Source: Nocardioides baculatus (GTDB lineage: Bacteria; Actinomycetota; Actinomycetes; Propionibacteriales; Nocardioidaceae). From it: a DNA stretch of 64,000 nucleotides. Below, in pieces: positions 56,486-64,000 of the stretch. The translations under genes were made by a program, and so were the position numbers. Within the stretch, counting starts at the first letter, position 1. Each line of letters opens with the position of its first letter. The DNA lies in assembly GCF_016735675.1 (NCBI RefSeq), contig NZ_JAERSG010000008.1, positions 104,760 through 168,759 of the forward strand. Reading direction: 5' to 3'. The notes beneath the pieces were generated by a model. It did not search any database, had not been told where the DNA came from, and saw nothing but the letters and a program-made list of their open reading frames with translations.

Positions 56486-56491
56486 AGGCTA
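56486..56491 (-). promoter_or_regulatory. -10 box, leaderless promoter of the nucleotidyltransferase-like gene
   Basis: TAGCCT on the minus strand, 6 nt before the GTG at 56479. Confidence 0.5.
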
Positions 56492-56496
56492 CGACC

Positions 56497-57021
56497 TCAG
56501 CCGAGGGTCGCGAGCCAGGCCTCCAGCTCGCGCGGGTGCGTGAAGAGCAGCACCTCCGGCCCGTCGGGCGAGGCGGCCCACTCCCGCATCCGCTGCCGCT
56601 TGCGGGCGAAGGACTGGAAGTGCCACACGATGATCGAGTCGCGGGCCACGACCTTGCGCCACGTCTCCACGTTGCCGTTGCACATCGGCTCCTTCGTGAC
56701 CGCCCGGGTGACGGTCCGCCGCACGAGGCGCGCGAGCGAGAGCCAGCGCGGGTAGTCGAGCCCGACCACGAGGTCGACACGCGGCAGCACGACGTCGCGC
56801 CAGGCGCCGTACGCCGAGTCGAGCAGCCACCGCTCCCCCGCGACGATCTCGCCGATCACCTCGCGCTGCCGTTCGTCGGGGACCGGCACCCACCCGGGCA
56901 GCCAGGTCATCTCGTCGACGAGGGTCACCGGGTGGCCGGTGCGCTCGCCGATGGCGACGGCGGCGGTGCTCTTGCCGCTGCCCGTCACCCCGTAGACGAG
57001 GATCCGGTCGGGAAGGTTCAC
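56497..57021 (-). CDS. P-loop adenylate-kinase-like protein
   Basis: 174 residues. Walker A GVTGSGKST (11-19), then VDEMTWLPGWVPVPDERQRE, DSAYGAWRDVVLPRVDLVV and RRTVTRAVTKEPMCNGNVET, the pattern of small 'adenylate kinase/FLAR-like' kinases often encoded alone. The substrate is unknown. GTG 57021 overlaps the PHP gene stop (GTGA), so it is the last gene of a three-gene run with the PHP and histidine-phosphatase genes. Confidence 0.8.
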   Translation of the reverse strand: MNLPDRILVYGVTGSGKSTAAVAIGERTGHPVTLVDEMTWLPGWVPVPDERQREVIGEIVAGERWLLDSAYGAWRDVVLPRVDLVVGLDYPRWLSLARLVRRTVTRAVTKEPMCNGNVETWRKVVARDSIIVWHFQSFARKRQRMREWAASPDGPEVLLFTHPRELEAWLATLG

Positions 57022-57851
57022 GAACGCGCCAGGGAGATCAGCCGCTCGTACTGCTCGGGGTCCGTGGTGTTGACCCCGAGGTCGTGGTCGACCTTGCCGA
57101 GGCCGTGGTGGTCGCTGCTGCCGGTGACGACGAGGTCGAGCTCGGCTGCGATGGCGCGGAGCCGGGTGCGCACCTCGGGCGGGTGGTCCTGGTGGTCGAC
57201 CTCGATCCCGGCCAGCCCGAGGTCCTTGAGGCCGGAGAGGGCGGCGGCGTCGAGCACTGTCGCGCCCCGTCTGCCCCACGGATGCGCGATCACCGGAACC
57301 CCACCCGCGCCGACCACGAGCGGGATCGTGTCCTCGAGCCGAGGCGCGTAGCGGTTGACGTAGCCCGGCTGGCCCGGGCTGAGCAGCGTCGCGAAGGCCT
57401 CGGTGCGGTCCGCGACGACGCCGAGCCGCACCAGTGCGTCGGCCACGTGCGGTCGGCCGGCGGCGACGGAGCCGCCCGCCTCGCGGCGTACGTCCTCCTC
57501 GGTGATCTCGATCCCGTGCCCGCGAAGTCCGGACACGATCGCGGGCGTCCGCGAGGTGCGCCCGTCGAGCACCTTGTCCAGCTCGTCGGCGAGGGGCGCG
57601 TAGGCCGGATCGGGCAGGTACGCCAGCAGGTGCACGCCCCGATGGCGGAAGTTCGTCGAGATCTCGAGCCCGGGGACGAGGGTGATGCCGACCTCGTCGG
57701 CCGACTGCTGCGCCTCGGCCCAGCCCGACATCGCGTCGTGGTCGGTCAGCGCGACGACGTCGAGCCCGGCGGCCGCCGCCTCCCGCAGGAGCTGGGCGGG
57801 GGTGTCGGTGCCGTCGCTGGCGGAGCTGTGCGTGTGGAGGTCGATCCGCAC
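57018..57851 (-). CDS. PHP-domain phosphoesterase
   Basis: 277 residues of the PHP family. Metal-binding motifs are LHTHSSASDG (HxH), ALTDHD, GLEIST, IAHPWGRRG and SSDHHG. The family includes 3',5'-nucleoside bisphosphate phosphatase/RNase AM (YciV), which this length and motif set resemble. It overlaps the kinase gene and begins 1 nt from the phosphatase stop. It would act in the cytoplasm on small nucleotides or RNA 5' ends. Confidence 0.88.
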   Translation of the reverse strand: MRIDLHTHSSASDGTDTPAQLLREAAAAGLDVVALTDHDAMSGWAEAQQSADEVGITLVPGLEISTNFRHRGVHLLAYLPDPAYAPLADELDKVLDGRTSRTPAIVSGLRGHGIEITEEDVRREAGGSVAAGRPHVADALVRLGVVADRTEAFATLLSPGQPGYVNRYAPRLEDTIPLVVGAGGVPVIAHPWGRRGATVLDAAALSGLKDLGLAGIEVDHQDHPPEVRTRLRAIAAELDLVVTGSSDHHGLGKVDHDLGVNTTDPEQYERLISLARS

Positions 57852-57852
57852 G

Positions 57853-58422
57853 TCAGGAGTTCCACTTCAGCAGCACCGGGGTCTCCCGCTCGAAGCCCAG
57901 CACCGACACGGTGGAGGTGTCGAGGCGGAAGAACCGGCCCTCGTCGGCCGGCTGCTCGAGCCAGCGCGCGGTGAGGACCCGCAGCGAGTGGCCGTGGGCG
58001 AAGACCAGGGTCCTGTCGTGCTCGCGCGCCCGATCGACGATCCGGTCCAGGCGCGCGGACACCTCGTCGGCGGTCTCTCCGCCGGGCGACTCATGTGTCC
58101 AGACGGACCAGCCCGGCACGGTCTCGCGGATCTCGTCGGTGGTGATGCCCTCGTAGTCGCCGTAGGCCCACTCGGCCAGGTCGTCGTCGACCACCGCGTC
58201 GGGAAAGCCCGCCAGCTCGGCCGTACGACGCGCGCGCTGGCGCGGGCTCGTCAGCACCAGGTCGAACGACACCTCGGCCAGCCGCGGCGCCAGCGAGGTG
58301 GCCGTCTCCTCGCCGACGTCGGTGAGGGGGAGGTCGGTGGTGGAGGTGTGCCGGCCGTCGCGGCTCCACTCGGTCTCGCCGTGCCGGACGATCCACAGCT
58401 CGCGATGCACTCCGGAGACCAT
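57853..58422 (-). CDS. histidine phosphatase family protein
   Basis: 189 residues. The catalytic RHG motif (WIVRHGETEWSRDGRHTS) lies at the N-terminus and the second histidine is in LVFAHGHSLRVLTARWL, with Arg in TSPRQRARRTA. It fits the phosphoglycerate mutase-like phosphatase group; substrate unknown. It leads the phosphatase / PHP / kinase run and is divergent from the MFS gene (49 nt). Confidence 0.9.
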   Translation of the reverse strand: MVSGVHRELWIVRHGETEWSRDGRHTSTTDLPLTDVGEETATSLAPRLAEVSFDLVLTSPRQRARRTAELAGFPDAVVDDDLAEWAYGDYEGITTDEIRETVPGWSVWTHESPGGETADEVSARLDRIVDRAREHDRTLVFAHGHSLRVLTARWLEQPADEGRFFRLDTSTVSVLGFERETPVLLKWNS

Positions 58423-58471
58423 GCCCGCGAGTCTGCCACGGGCGGACCGGTGGCCTGCCACGATGCTCGGC

Positions 58472-59665
58472 ATGAGTGCAGATGTGAGCACGGGCCTGCA
58501 CCGGGCACGGCTGGCGATCGCGGCGGCGTTCCTCACCCAGGGCCTGGTCTTCATCAGCCTCACCACCCGCCTCCCCCGCATCCAGGACCGGTGGGACCTC
58601 GGCGAGCTCGCCCTCTCCGGCGTGCTGCTGATGATGGTGCTGCTGGCCGGAGCCGGCTCCCTCGTGGCCGAGCGCCTCGCGCCGCGGCTCGACAGCGCGG
58701 TCGTGCTGCGCGCCGGGCTGCTGGTGGTCGCGGGGTCGGTGGCCGTCGCGATCCTCGCCCCGACGACGGTGGTCTTCGTCCTCGGCCTGGCGGCGTACGG
58801 CGTCGGGCTGGGGCTGGTCGACGCGACGGGCAACATGCAGGCCGTCGCGCTCGAGCACCGGATCGGCCGGGTCGTGCTGCCGTCGTGCCACGGCGCATGG
58901 ACGCTGGGCGGGGTCATCGGCGCGGTCCTCACCCTCGTCACCACGGACGTCCCGTGGTCGGCGATCGCGCTCGTCGCGGTGCTCCCGCTGCTCGCGGCGG
59001 GTGCGCCCTACCTCGCCCGCGACCACGGCGAGGCGGCCACGGCGACCGAGACCGACGTGCCGTGGCGGGCGATCGTGATGGTCGGCCTGGCGCTCGTCGT
59101 GTTCTACACGGTCGACACCGCGGCGGCGACCTGGGGACCGGTCTACCTCGACGACGTCTTCGCCGCCCCCGAGGAGCTGGTCGCCCTGGCGACGCTCCCC
59201 TACCTCGTGGCGAGCGGCCTGGTGCGGCTCGTGGGCGACGGCCTCACCGAGCGCGTCGGTGCCGTGCGGCTGCTGCGGGTCGGCGCCCTCGTCGCCTTCG
59301 TGTCCCTGGCGGTGATCGTCGCGGCGCCGTCGTGGCCGGTCGCGGTCCTCGGCTTCACGCTGCTCGGCTGCGGGGTCGCTGTCGTCGCCCCGCTGAGCTT
59401 CTCGGCGGCCGCCGCGCTCGCCGGCCGGGACGCGGATCCCGCCACCCGTCAGGCACGGGTGGACGCGGTGGTCGCGCGGTTCAACCAGTTCAACTACGCC
59501 GGTGCGCTGCTCGGCGCGGTGATGACGGGAGCGGTCGGCGCGAGCTCGCTGCGCATCGGCTTCGCCGTCCCGCTGGTGCTGGTGCTCGCCCTGTTCTGGC
59601 TGGCGAAGGCCTTCGCGCCGGCGGACGAGCTGTCCGCCGGCGCGCCTGCCCGGACGGGGCAGTAG
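58472..59665 (+). CDS. MFS transporter
   Basis: 397 residues with twelve predicted transmembrane helices in two six-helix halves and the MFS-like loop TTRLPRIQDRWDLGELALSG after helix 1. Helix 7 holds VVFYTVDTAAATWGPVYLDD. It is similar to the YfkF/FucP-like fosmidomycin-resistance-type or sugar MFS branch; substrate unknown. The start ATG 58472 fits the usual N-terminus. Confidence 0.85.
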   Translation: MSADVSTGLHRARLAIAAAFLTQGLVFISLTTRLPRIQDRWDLGELALSGVLLMMVLLAGAGSLVAERLAPRLDSAVVLRAGLLVVAGSVAVAILAPTTVVFVLGLAAYGVGLGLVDATGNMQAVALEHRIGRVVLPSCHGAWTLGGVIGAVLTLVTTDVPWSAIALVAVLPLLAAGAPYLARDHGEAATATETDVPWRAIVMVGLALVVFYTVDTAAATWGPVYLDDVFAAPEELVALATLPYLVASGLVRLVGDGLTERVGAVRLLRVGALVAFVSLAVIVAAPSWPVAVLGFTLLGCGVAVVAPLSFSAAAALAGRDADPATRQARVDAVVARFNQFNYAGALLGAVMTGAVGASSLRIGFAVPLVLVLALFWLAKAFAPADELSAGAPARTGQ

Positions 59666-59668
59666 GCC

Positions 59669-59854
59669 TCAGGCGCCGCCGCCACCGGCCTTGCGGCGGT
59701 GCATCGGCTTGGCGACGTTCTTGTCGTTGACCTCCGAGCCGTGCGCCTTCTCGCGCGAGTCGGCGCTGTCGTCGGGGTGGTGATGACCCTTCTTGCGATC
59801 GAGGGCCTCCCGCATCTTCGCCTTGAGGTCTGCGTTGGGGTCCTGGTCAGCCAT
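59669..59854 (-). CDS. DUF5302 family protein
   Basis: 61 residues, highly charged: LKAKMREALDRKKGHHHPDD, then EVNDKNVAKPMHRRKAG. It matches the small actinobacterial DUF5302 family, whose N-terminal helix and conserved KMREALDRK are typical. Intrinsically disordered; function unknown. It converges with the MFS gene. Confidence 0.85.
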   Translation of the reverse strand: MADQDPNADLKAKMREALDRKKGHHHPDDSADSREKAHGSEVNDKNVAKPMHRRKAGGGGA

Positions 59855-59925
59855 GGGTCCTCCATCCGAAGCGGATCTGCTTGCCCCGCCACCCTGCCAA
59901 ACCCGTCAAGCCGGGTCGAGGGTAT

Positions 59926-60735
59926 TTATCGCCGCAGCACGTCGATGCGCCCGGCGAGCTTGCCCAACATCCGGAAGACGTGCCAGCGGCAGTCGCCCAC
60001 CATCACGTCGTAGGCCGCGTCACCGAACTCGCCGCGGTAGCGCTCGGGATCGCGCAGCAGCCGCGCGAGGTGCAGCAGCGAGCGCGCCGCCTGGCCGTCC
60101 TGCTCCTGCGACCACTCGCCCCACTCGCTGGAGAGGTCGATCGTCTCGACGACCTCGAGACCGGACCCGGCGATCGCGTCGTCGAGCACGCGCGGGTCGG
60201 CCGAGGTCGGCACGACGCCCATCACGTCGAACAGCTGGTCGGCCTCCTCCGGGGCGAGCAGGTCGGTGGCGACCGTCGTGTAGCCGACGACGTACGCCCC
60301 GGGGCGCAGCACGCGCGCGTACTCGAGCATCGCCTCCGCCGGGTCCTCGACGTGCTCCATCACGTCGCGGCACCAGACCAGGTCGATCGAGGAGTCGGGC
60401 GCCGGGATGCGGGTCGCGGTGCCGCGCTCGAAGGAGACCCGCGAGGCGATGTCCGGCGCCTCCGACCGGCGCGACTCACGGGCCAGGTCGAGGTGTCGCT
60501 GGACGGGGTCGATGCCGAGCACGCGGAAGCCGAAGTGGGTCGCGAGCCGGAAGGCGTGCGCGCCCTCGCCGCAGCCCACGTCGACCACCCGGCTGTCGGG
60601 CGGCAGGTCGAGCTCGCGCACCACCTGGAGCAGCACCGACGGGCCGCGCGGCGACAGGCTCTCGTCGAGCCGCTCTCCGAACGCCTCCTCGATGCGCGGG
60701 TAGCGGTCGTAGAAGAAGTCACGGTCCCAGGCCAC
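59926..60735 (-). CDS. class I SAM-dependent methyltransferase
   Basis: 269 residues. Motif I VVDVGCGEGAHAFRLA binds S-adenosylmethionine; LGIDPVQRHLD, DLVWCRDVMEHVEDPAEAML and ARVLRPGAYVVGY are the later motifs. Substrate unknown. It begins with GTG 60735; CAGACT lies 6 nt upstream. It is divergent from the sulfotransferase-like gene. Confidence 0.88.
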   Translation of the reverse strand: MAWDRDFFYDRYPRIEEAFGERLDESLSPRGPSVLLQVVRELDLPPDSRVVDVGCGEGAHAFRLATHFGFRVLGIDPVQRHLDLARESRRSEAPDIASRVSFERGTATRIPAPDSSIDLVWCRDVMEHVEDPAEAMLEYARVLRPGAYVVGYTTVATDLLAPEEADQLFDVMGVVPTSADPRVLDDAIAGSGLEVVETIDLSSEWGEWSQEQDGQAARSLLHLARLLRDPERYRGEFGDAAYDVMVGDCRWHVFRMLGKLAGRIDVLRR

Positions 60736-60769
60736 GGGGCGAGTCTGCCCTGCCGGGATCAGCACTGAG

Positions 60770-60775
60770 TAGGGT
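60770..60775 (+). promoter_or_regulatory. -10 box, leaderless promoter of the sulfotransferase-like gene
   Basis: TAGGGT, 7 nt before the ATG at 60783. Confidence 0.5.
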
Positions 60776-60782
60776 CGCCGCC

Positions 60783-61850
60783 ATGGCCCGCCGCGCGTTC
60801 CTCCACGTCGGGACCGCGAAGTCGGGGACCAGCTTCCTCCAGGACCTGTGGTGGCAGCACCGCGACGCGCTGCGCGACCGGGGGCTGCTGCTGCCCGGTC
60901 GCCGGCGCCGCGACCATTTCACCGCGGCCGCGCTCGTCAAGGGCATGAGCGCCGTCGTCGACGACCTGGGCGAGCGCGACCGCGACGTGTGGGACCGGAT
61001 CGTCGAGGAGACGAGCGCGTGGCCGGGCGACGTCCTCGTCAGCAACGAGCACTTCGCCGACTCCCCGGCCGCCGCAGCGCGGGCGGCGCTCGCCGACCTG
61101 GGGTCCGCCGCCGACGAGGTGCACGTGCTCGTCACGGCGCGCGACCTCGGGCGGGTGCTCCCATCGGCGTGGCAGCAGCGGGTCAAGATGGGCGCCCGGA
61201 TGCCCTACCGCAAGTTCCTCGGCAGCGTGCGGCGCGAGGACGGCGACCAGAAGTTCTGGCGCTACCAGGATGTCCCCGGCATCCTCGACGTCTGGTCCGC
61301 CGGCCTTCCCGGCGAGCGCGTGCACGTGGTCGTCGTACCCGCTCCGGGGGCGCCGCGCGACGAGCTCTGGGTGCGTACGGCGTCGGTGCTCGGCCTCGAC
61401 GTCGCCGGTCTCGACACCGCTGCCCGGAGGCCCAACGACTCCCTCGGCGTGGTCGAGGCCGAGCTGCTCCGTCGGGTCAACGACGCCGTCCCCCGCGACC
61501 GTCGCACGCTGGCCTACTCACGCCACGTCAAGGGCTCGTTCGTGCCGACGGCGCTCGTGGGCAGCGCCCCGCGTGACTCCTTCGCCGTGCCCGACAACCA
61601 CGTCGCGTGGGTCGAGGAGTCCGCCGCGAGCGTCGTTGCCACGCTGCGCGCGAGCCCGTACGACGTGGTGGGCGACCTCGACGACCTGCTCCCGGCGCTG
61701 GCCCCCGACGGCCGGACTCCCGACCAGGTCAGCGAGGCCGAGCTGATGGCCGCTGCCGGCACCGTGCTGGAGCGGCTGGGCCTGCCAGCCGCGAGCGACC
61801 TCGGCGCGGCGCTCGACGCCCTCGCCGAGCACCTGCTCAGCGCGGGATGA
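60783..61850 (+). CDS. sulfotransferase-like protein
   Basis: 355 residues. The N-terminus LHVGTAKSGTSFLQDLWWQH matches the 5'-PAPS-binding loop (TxKxGTTxLQ) of sulfotransferase-fold proteins common in actinobacteria. VTARDLGRVLPSAWQQRVKM matches the 3'-phosphate-binding R...S segment. The product would be a sulfated small molecule or glycan, but no partner genes are evident. Its end overlaps the convergent MaoC gene by 14 nt. Confidence 0.8.
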   Translation: MARRAFLHVGTAKSGTSFLQDLWWQHRDALRDRGLLLPGRRRRDHFTAAALVKGMSAVVDDLGERDRDVWDRIVEETSAWPGDVLVSNEHFADSPAAAARAALADLGSAADEVHVLVTARDLGRVLPSAWQQRVKMGARMPYRKFLGSVRREDGDQKFWRYQDVPGILDVWSAGLPGERVHVVVVPAPGAPRDELWVRTASVLGLDVAGLDTAARRPNDSLGVVEAELLRRVNDAVPRDRRTLAYSRHVKGSFVPTALVGSAPRDSFAVPDNHVAWVEESAASVVATLRASPYDVVGDLDDLLPALAPDGRTPDQVSEAELMAAAGTVLERLGLPAASDLGAALDALAEHLLSAG

Positions 61851-62889
61851 GCGCCCAGTAGTCGAGGTCGAGCAGCACGCCGTCGGCGTACGTCCCGTCC
61901 TCCGAGCGCAGGGTCATGGACTCGTCCCGGCCCCGGGTCGCGACGAGCCGGAGCCGGAGCGCGCCGACACCGGGCGCCTCGAGCGTCGCCGTGTCCAGCA
62001 CCTCGGACCATGCGTGGACGGTGTCGTCGGCGAAGGCCGGCGCGACGTGCGCGCCGGCGTTGATCGCGGCGACGAGCTGGGCGTTGGCCAGGCCGTTGAA
62101 CGACAGCGCGCGGGCCAGCGAGATCACGTGGCCGCCGTAGACGAGCCGCCGACCGTCGGGGCGCGCGTCGGTGGTGAAGTGCACCTTGGCGGTGTTCTGC
62201 CACAGCCGCGTCGCCATCATGTGCTCGGCATCGGTGAGGGTCACGCCGTCGACGTGGTCGATGCGCTCCCCCACCTCGTAGTCGCCGAGCCGGTGCGGGG
62301 AGCCGGCGGCAACATCGTCGTACGACGAGAAGTCGAGGCCGGCGGGCACGACCAGGTCGGCTGCCTCGACGGCGGGCGCCAGGTCGGGCACCACCGTGGT
62401 GGGCGCCGGCGACTCCGTCGAGCGCTTGTGCACCATCACCCAGCGCGCCCAGTCGATCGCGACCTCGCCGCGCTGGTTCGTCGCCGTGGATCGCACCCAC
62501 ACCACGCCGGTGCGACCGTTGGAGTTCTCCTTCAGCCCGATGACCTCCGAGCGGGTGCGCAGGGTGTCGCCCGGCACGACCGGGACGTGGAAGCGGCACT
62601 CGGCGTAGCCCAGGTTGGCGACGGCGTTGAGCGAGACGTCCGGCACGGTCTTGCCGAAGGCGACGTGGAAGCCGACCAGCTCCTCGACCGGGTGCCCTCG
62701 CTCCTGGTCTGCCAGGCCGACCGACGCGGCGAACTCCGCCGACGACGGGACCGCGAAGCGGGTCGGGTAGATCGCACCGTAGAGCGCCCGGTCGCCCTCG
62801 GTGACCGTGCGGGGCGTGGCGTGGTCGATGACCTGCCCGACGGTGAAGTCCTCGAAGAAGTTGCCGGGGTTCGTCTTCATGCGGGCCAT
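61837..62889 (-). CDS. MaoC-family double-hotdog hydratase (mesaconyl-CoA hydratase-like)
   Basis: 350 residues, two hotdog halves. GNFFEDFTVGQVIDHATPRT with TEGDRALYGAIYPTRFA opens the first half and YEVGERIDHVDGVTLTDAEH the second, with the usual D..H-type residues. This is the pattern of mesaconyl-CoA (2-methylfumaryl-CoA) hydratase and close homologues, which act in the ethylmalonyl-CoA or related C5 acid routes. No other gene of those routes is here, so the substrate is inferred. ATG 62889 or 62880 (MKTNPG) may be the start. Confidence 0.82.
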   Translation of the reverse strand: MARMKTNPGNFFEDFTVGQVIDHATPRTVTEGDRALYGAIYPTRFAVPSSAEFAASVGLADQERGHPVEELVGFHVAFGKTVPDVSLNAVANLGYAECRFHVPVVPGDTLRTRSEVIGLKENSNGRTGVVWVRSTATNQRGEVAIDWARWVMVHKRSTESPAPTTVVPDLAPAVEAADLVVPAGLDFSSYDDVAAGSPHRLGDYEVGERIDHVDGVTLTDAEHMMATRLWQNTAKVHFTTDARPDGRRLVYGGHVISLARALSFNGLANAQLVAAINAGAHVAPAFADDTVHAWSEVLDTATLEAPGVGALRLRLVATRGRDESMTLRSEDGTYADGVLLDLDYWALIPR

Positions 62890-62953
62890 CGTGCCGCAGC
62901 ACGCCGCCCGACGGGCGCTACGGGCCCCGTGGACTCAGTCACACGACGAGGCG

Positions 62954-63823
62954 TCACGGCTCGTAGGGGTAGGCGCGGATCACGTCACCGGAGAGCCTGG
63001 TCTTGAGGTAGCCGCCCTCGTTGAACTTGTTGCCGATGTAGATGTTGACGCTGGGCACGTCGCCGATCCAGGAGTTGACCAGCACGTGGGTGAGCCTGCC
63101 GCGCTCGACGTCCAGCGTCGCGCGGGCCGTGTCGATGTTGGCGAACATCCGGCGCACGTCGACCTTGCCGAGGTCGATGACCTCGCCCGGACCGGTCACC
63201 GCCGACGCCTCGGTGTCCTGGCGCCACTCGCCGGTCCACGACCACCGCTCCATCCGCGGCCGGGACCCGCGCACCGGCACTTGGACGCCCACGCGCTCGG
63301 GGTAGAACCCGGCCTCGTAGACCTCCAGCGTGCCGAACTGCTTCTCGTAGGCCCGCAGGAACGCGCGCACCTGCGGCGCCGTCATCTCGAACGACGGGGC
63401 GGGCGGGTCCTCGAACATGATCTCGGGATCGGCGAGCTCGGACTCGAAGACGCCGTCGGTTCCGAAGCCCGAGTCGGACGACTGACCGCCCATCGACGCG
63501 AACATCGTCACCACGACCGCACCGATGACGAGGGCGACGGCCACGATGCCGAGCACGACGAAGCTGCCGGCGATGCGCGGGAGCACGGTGGTGGCGAACG
63601 ACGGAGCCGGGCTCGGAACATCCACCGTGGGCCGTACGACGGCGCCCGGCGGCTGCTGCAGGTCGCGGGTCAGCGTCTCGAGCTCGTCGAGCGTCTCGGC
63701 CGACAGCGCCCGACCCACGCGCAGCTCGCGGTCGGCGGAGTTGAGCTGCCCGTCGACGTAGGCCGCCTCGATCAGCTCGACGAAGCGGTCGCGGTCCGCA
63801 TCCTTGGCGCGGAATCCCCTCAT
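62954..63823 (-). CDS. DUF1707-domain membrane protein
   Basis: 289 residues. The N-terminal DUF1707/SHOCT-like part (RAKDADRDRFVELIEAAYVD, GQLNSADRELRVGRAL) is followed by one transmembrane helix (IAGSFVVLGIVAVALVIGAV) and a long outside domain that is not a known family. TAGACT lies 7 nt before the ATG. It could be an envelope sensor or a scaffold protein; I cannot say which. Confidence 0.82.
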   Translation of the reverse strand: MRGFRAKDADRDRFVELIEAAYVDGQLNSADRELRVGRALSAETLDELETLTRDLQQPPGAVVRPTVDVPSPAPSFATTVLPRIAGSFVVLGIVAVALVIGAVVVTMFASMGGQSSDSGFGTDGVFESELADPEIMFEDPPAPSFEMTAPQVRAFLRAYEKQFGTLEVYEAGFYPERVGVQVPVRGSRPRMERWSWTGEWRQDTEASAVTGPGEVIDLGKVDVRRMFANIDTARATLDVERGRLTHVLVNSWIGDVPSVNIYIGNKFNEGGYLKTRLSGDVIRAYPYEP

Positions 63824-63830
63824 GACGAGG

Positions 63831-63836
63831 AGTCTA
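63831..63836 (-). promoter_or_regulatory. -10 box, leaderless promoter of the DUF1707 protein
   Basis: TAGACT on the minus strand, 7 nt before the ATG at 63823. Confidence 0.5.
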
Positions 63837-63843
63837 GGATCTC

Positions 63844-64000
63844 TCAGTCGGTCGTGCTGAAGGCTGCGTCGAAGGCGGCGTCGGGGGCGTCGAACGCGAG
63901 GCGGCGCACGAACTCCAACGCCTCGGGCGCACCCAGGAGCCGGTCCATCCCGGCGTCCTCCCACTCCACCGAGATCGGGCCGTCGTAACCGATCGTGTTG
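63844..64000 (-). CDS. sugar phosphate isomerase/epimerase-like protein (C-terminal end)
   Basis: Only the last 51 residues are in the window; the gene begins beyond the right edge. The segment GYDGPISVEWEDAGMDR is the last strand and catalytic-Glu region of xylose-isomerase-like TIM barrels (IolE/IolH-type), followed by an acidic Ala/Asp-rich tail ending FSTTD. Too little is seen to name a substrate. Confidence 0.7.
   Translation of the reverse strand, partial: NTIGYDGPISVEWEDAGMDRLLGAPEALEFVRRLAFDAPDAAFDAAFSTTD

Noticed and set aside
1..64000. tRNA, rRNA, transposase, integrase or prophage genes
   Set aside because: I looked for cloverleaf-like or conserved motifs and for DDE or recombinase signatures and saw none; a covariance search would settle the RNA question.

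Overview
The window is a very high-GC actinobacterial chromosome segment, most like Nocardioides and relatives (order Propionibacteriales). This rests on GTG starts, TANNNT -10 boxes placed 6-7 nt before start codons (leaderless genes), WhiB7, mycoredoxin, AdnAB instead of RecBCD, MoeZ, DUF3107 and DUF5302. The order whiB7 / uvrD2 / mycoredoxin / nudC / adnB-adnA matches the Mycobacterium tuberculosis Rv3197A-Rv3202c block. The taxonomic call is inference; no rRNA is present.

Layout. 1-13.9 kb is a conserved genome-maintenance block: a partial enoyl-CoA hydratase, small zinc-ribbon proteins, an orphan E1-like (TOMM) zinc-domain protein, whiB7 with a promoter/uORF/attenuator leader, uvrD2, mycoredoxin, a ScoMcrA-head-like zinc protein, NADH pyrophosphatase, purine nucleoside phosphorylase, a palindromic array of 31-bp repeats, and adnBA. 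14-16 kb holds a ring-opening (barbiturase/cyanuric acid hydrolase-type) amidohydrolase and carbamate kinase. 16-23 kb carries a small P-loop kinase, an SDR, an SLC13 / RCK_C / SPFH membrane operon divergent from a two-component system, and two hypothetical proteins.

23-43 kb is an accessory nitrogen-heterocycle catabolic region: hyuA-hyuB plus an NmrA-like gene, an AS-family amidase, a CoxM/CoxS/CoxL/CoxG molybdenum hydroxylase, a uracil/xanthine-type permease with a 19-histidine tail, and a PucR-type regulator divergent from DUF2877-fdrA-DUF1116. The last three are the families of the allantoin-pathway oxamate carbamoyltransferase. Read with the ring-opening amidohydrolase and carbamate kinase at 14-16 kb, the content suggests import, ring hydroxylation, ring opening, carbamoyl transfer to phosphate and ATP recovery from carbamoyl phosphate. 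This is the best candidate for an undescribed system. Two copies of a 71-bp structured repeat lie at the ends of operons in this region.

43-48.5 kb is a tightly overlapping minus-strand operon of DUF4129 / membrane protein / MoxR / DUF58 / membrane protein / alkyltransferase-like protein / PlsC. 48.5-54.5 kb is again conserved actinobacterial backbone: MoeZ, TetR, DUF3107, GlsB-like, ferritin-like protein, DEAD-box helicase, ParA. 54.5-64 kb holds housekeeping and peripheral genes: SDR, GNAT, nucleotidyltransferase-like protein, P-loop kinase, PHP phosphoesterase, histidine phosphatase, MFS permease, DUF5302, methyltransferase, sulfotransferase-like protein, MaoC hydratase, a DUF1707 protein and the C-terminus of a sugar phosphate isomerase-like protein. 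I saw no tRNA, rRNA, CRISPR array, transposase or prophage gene.
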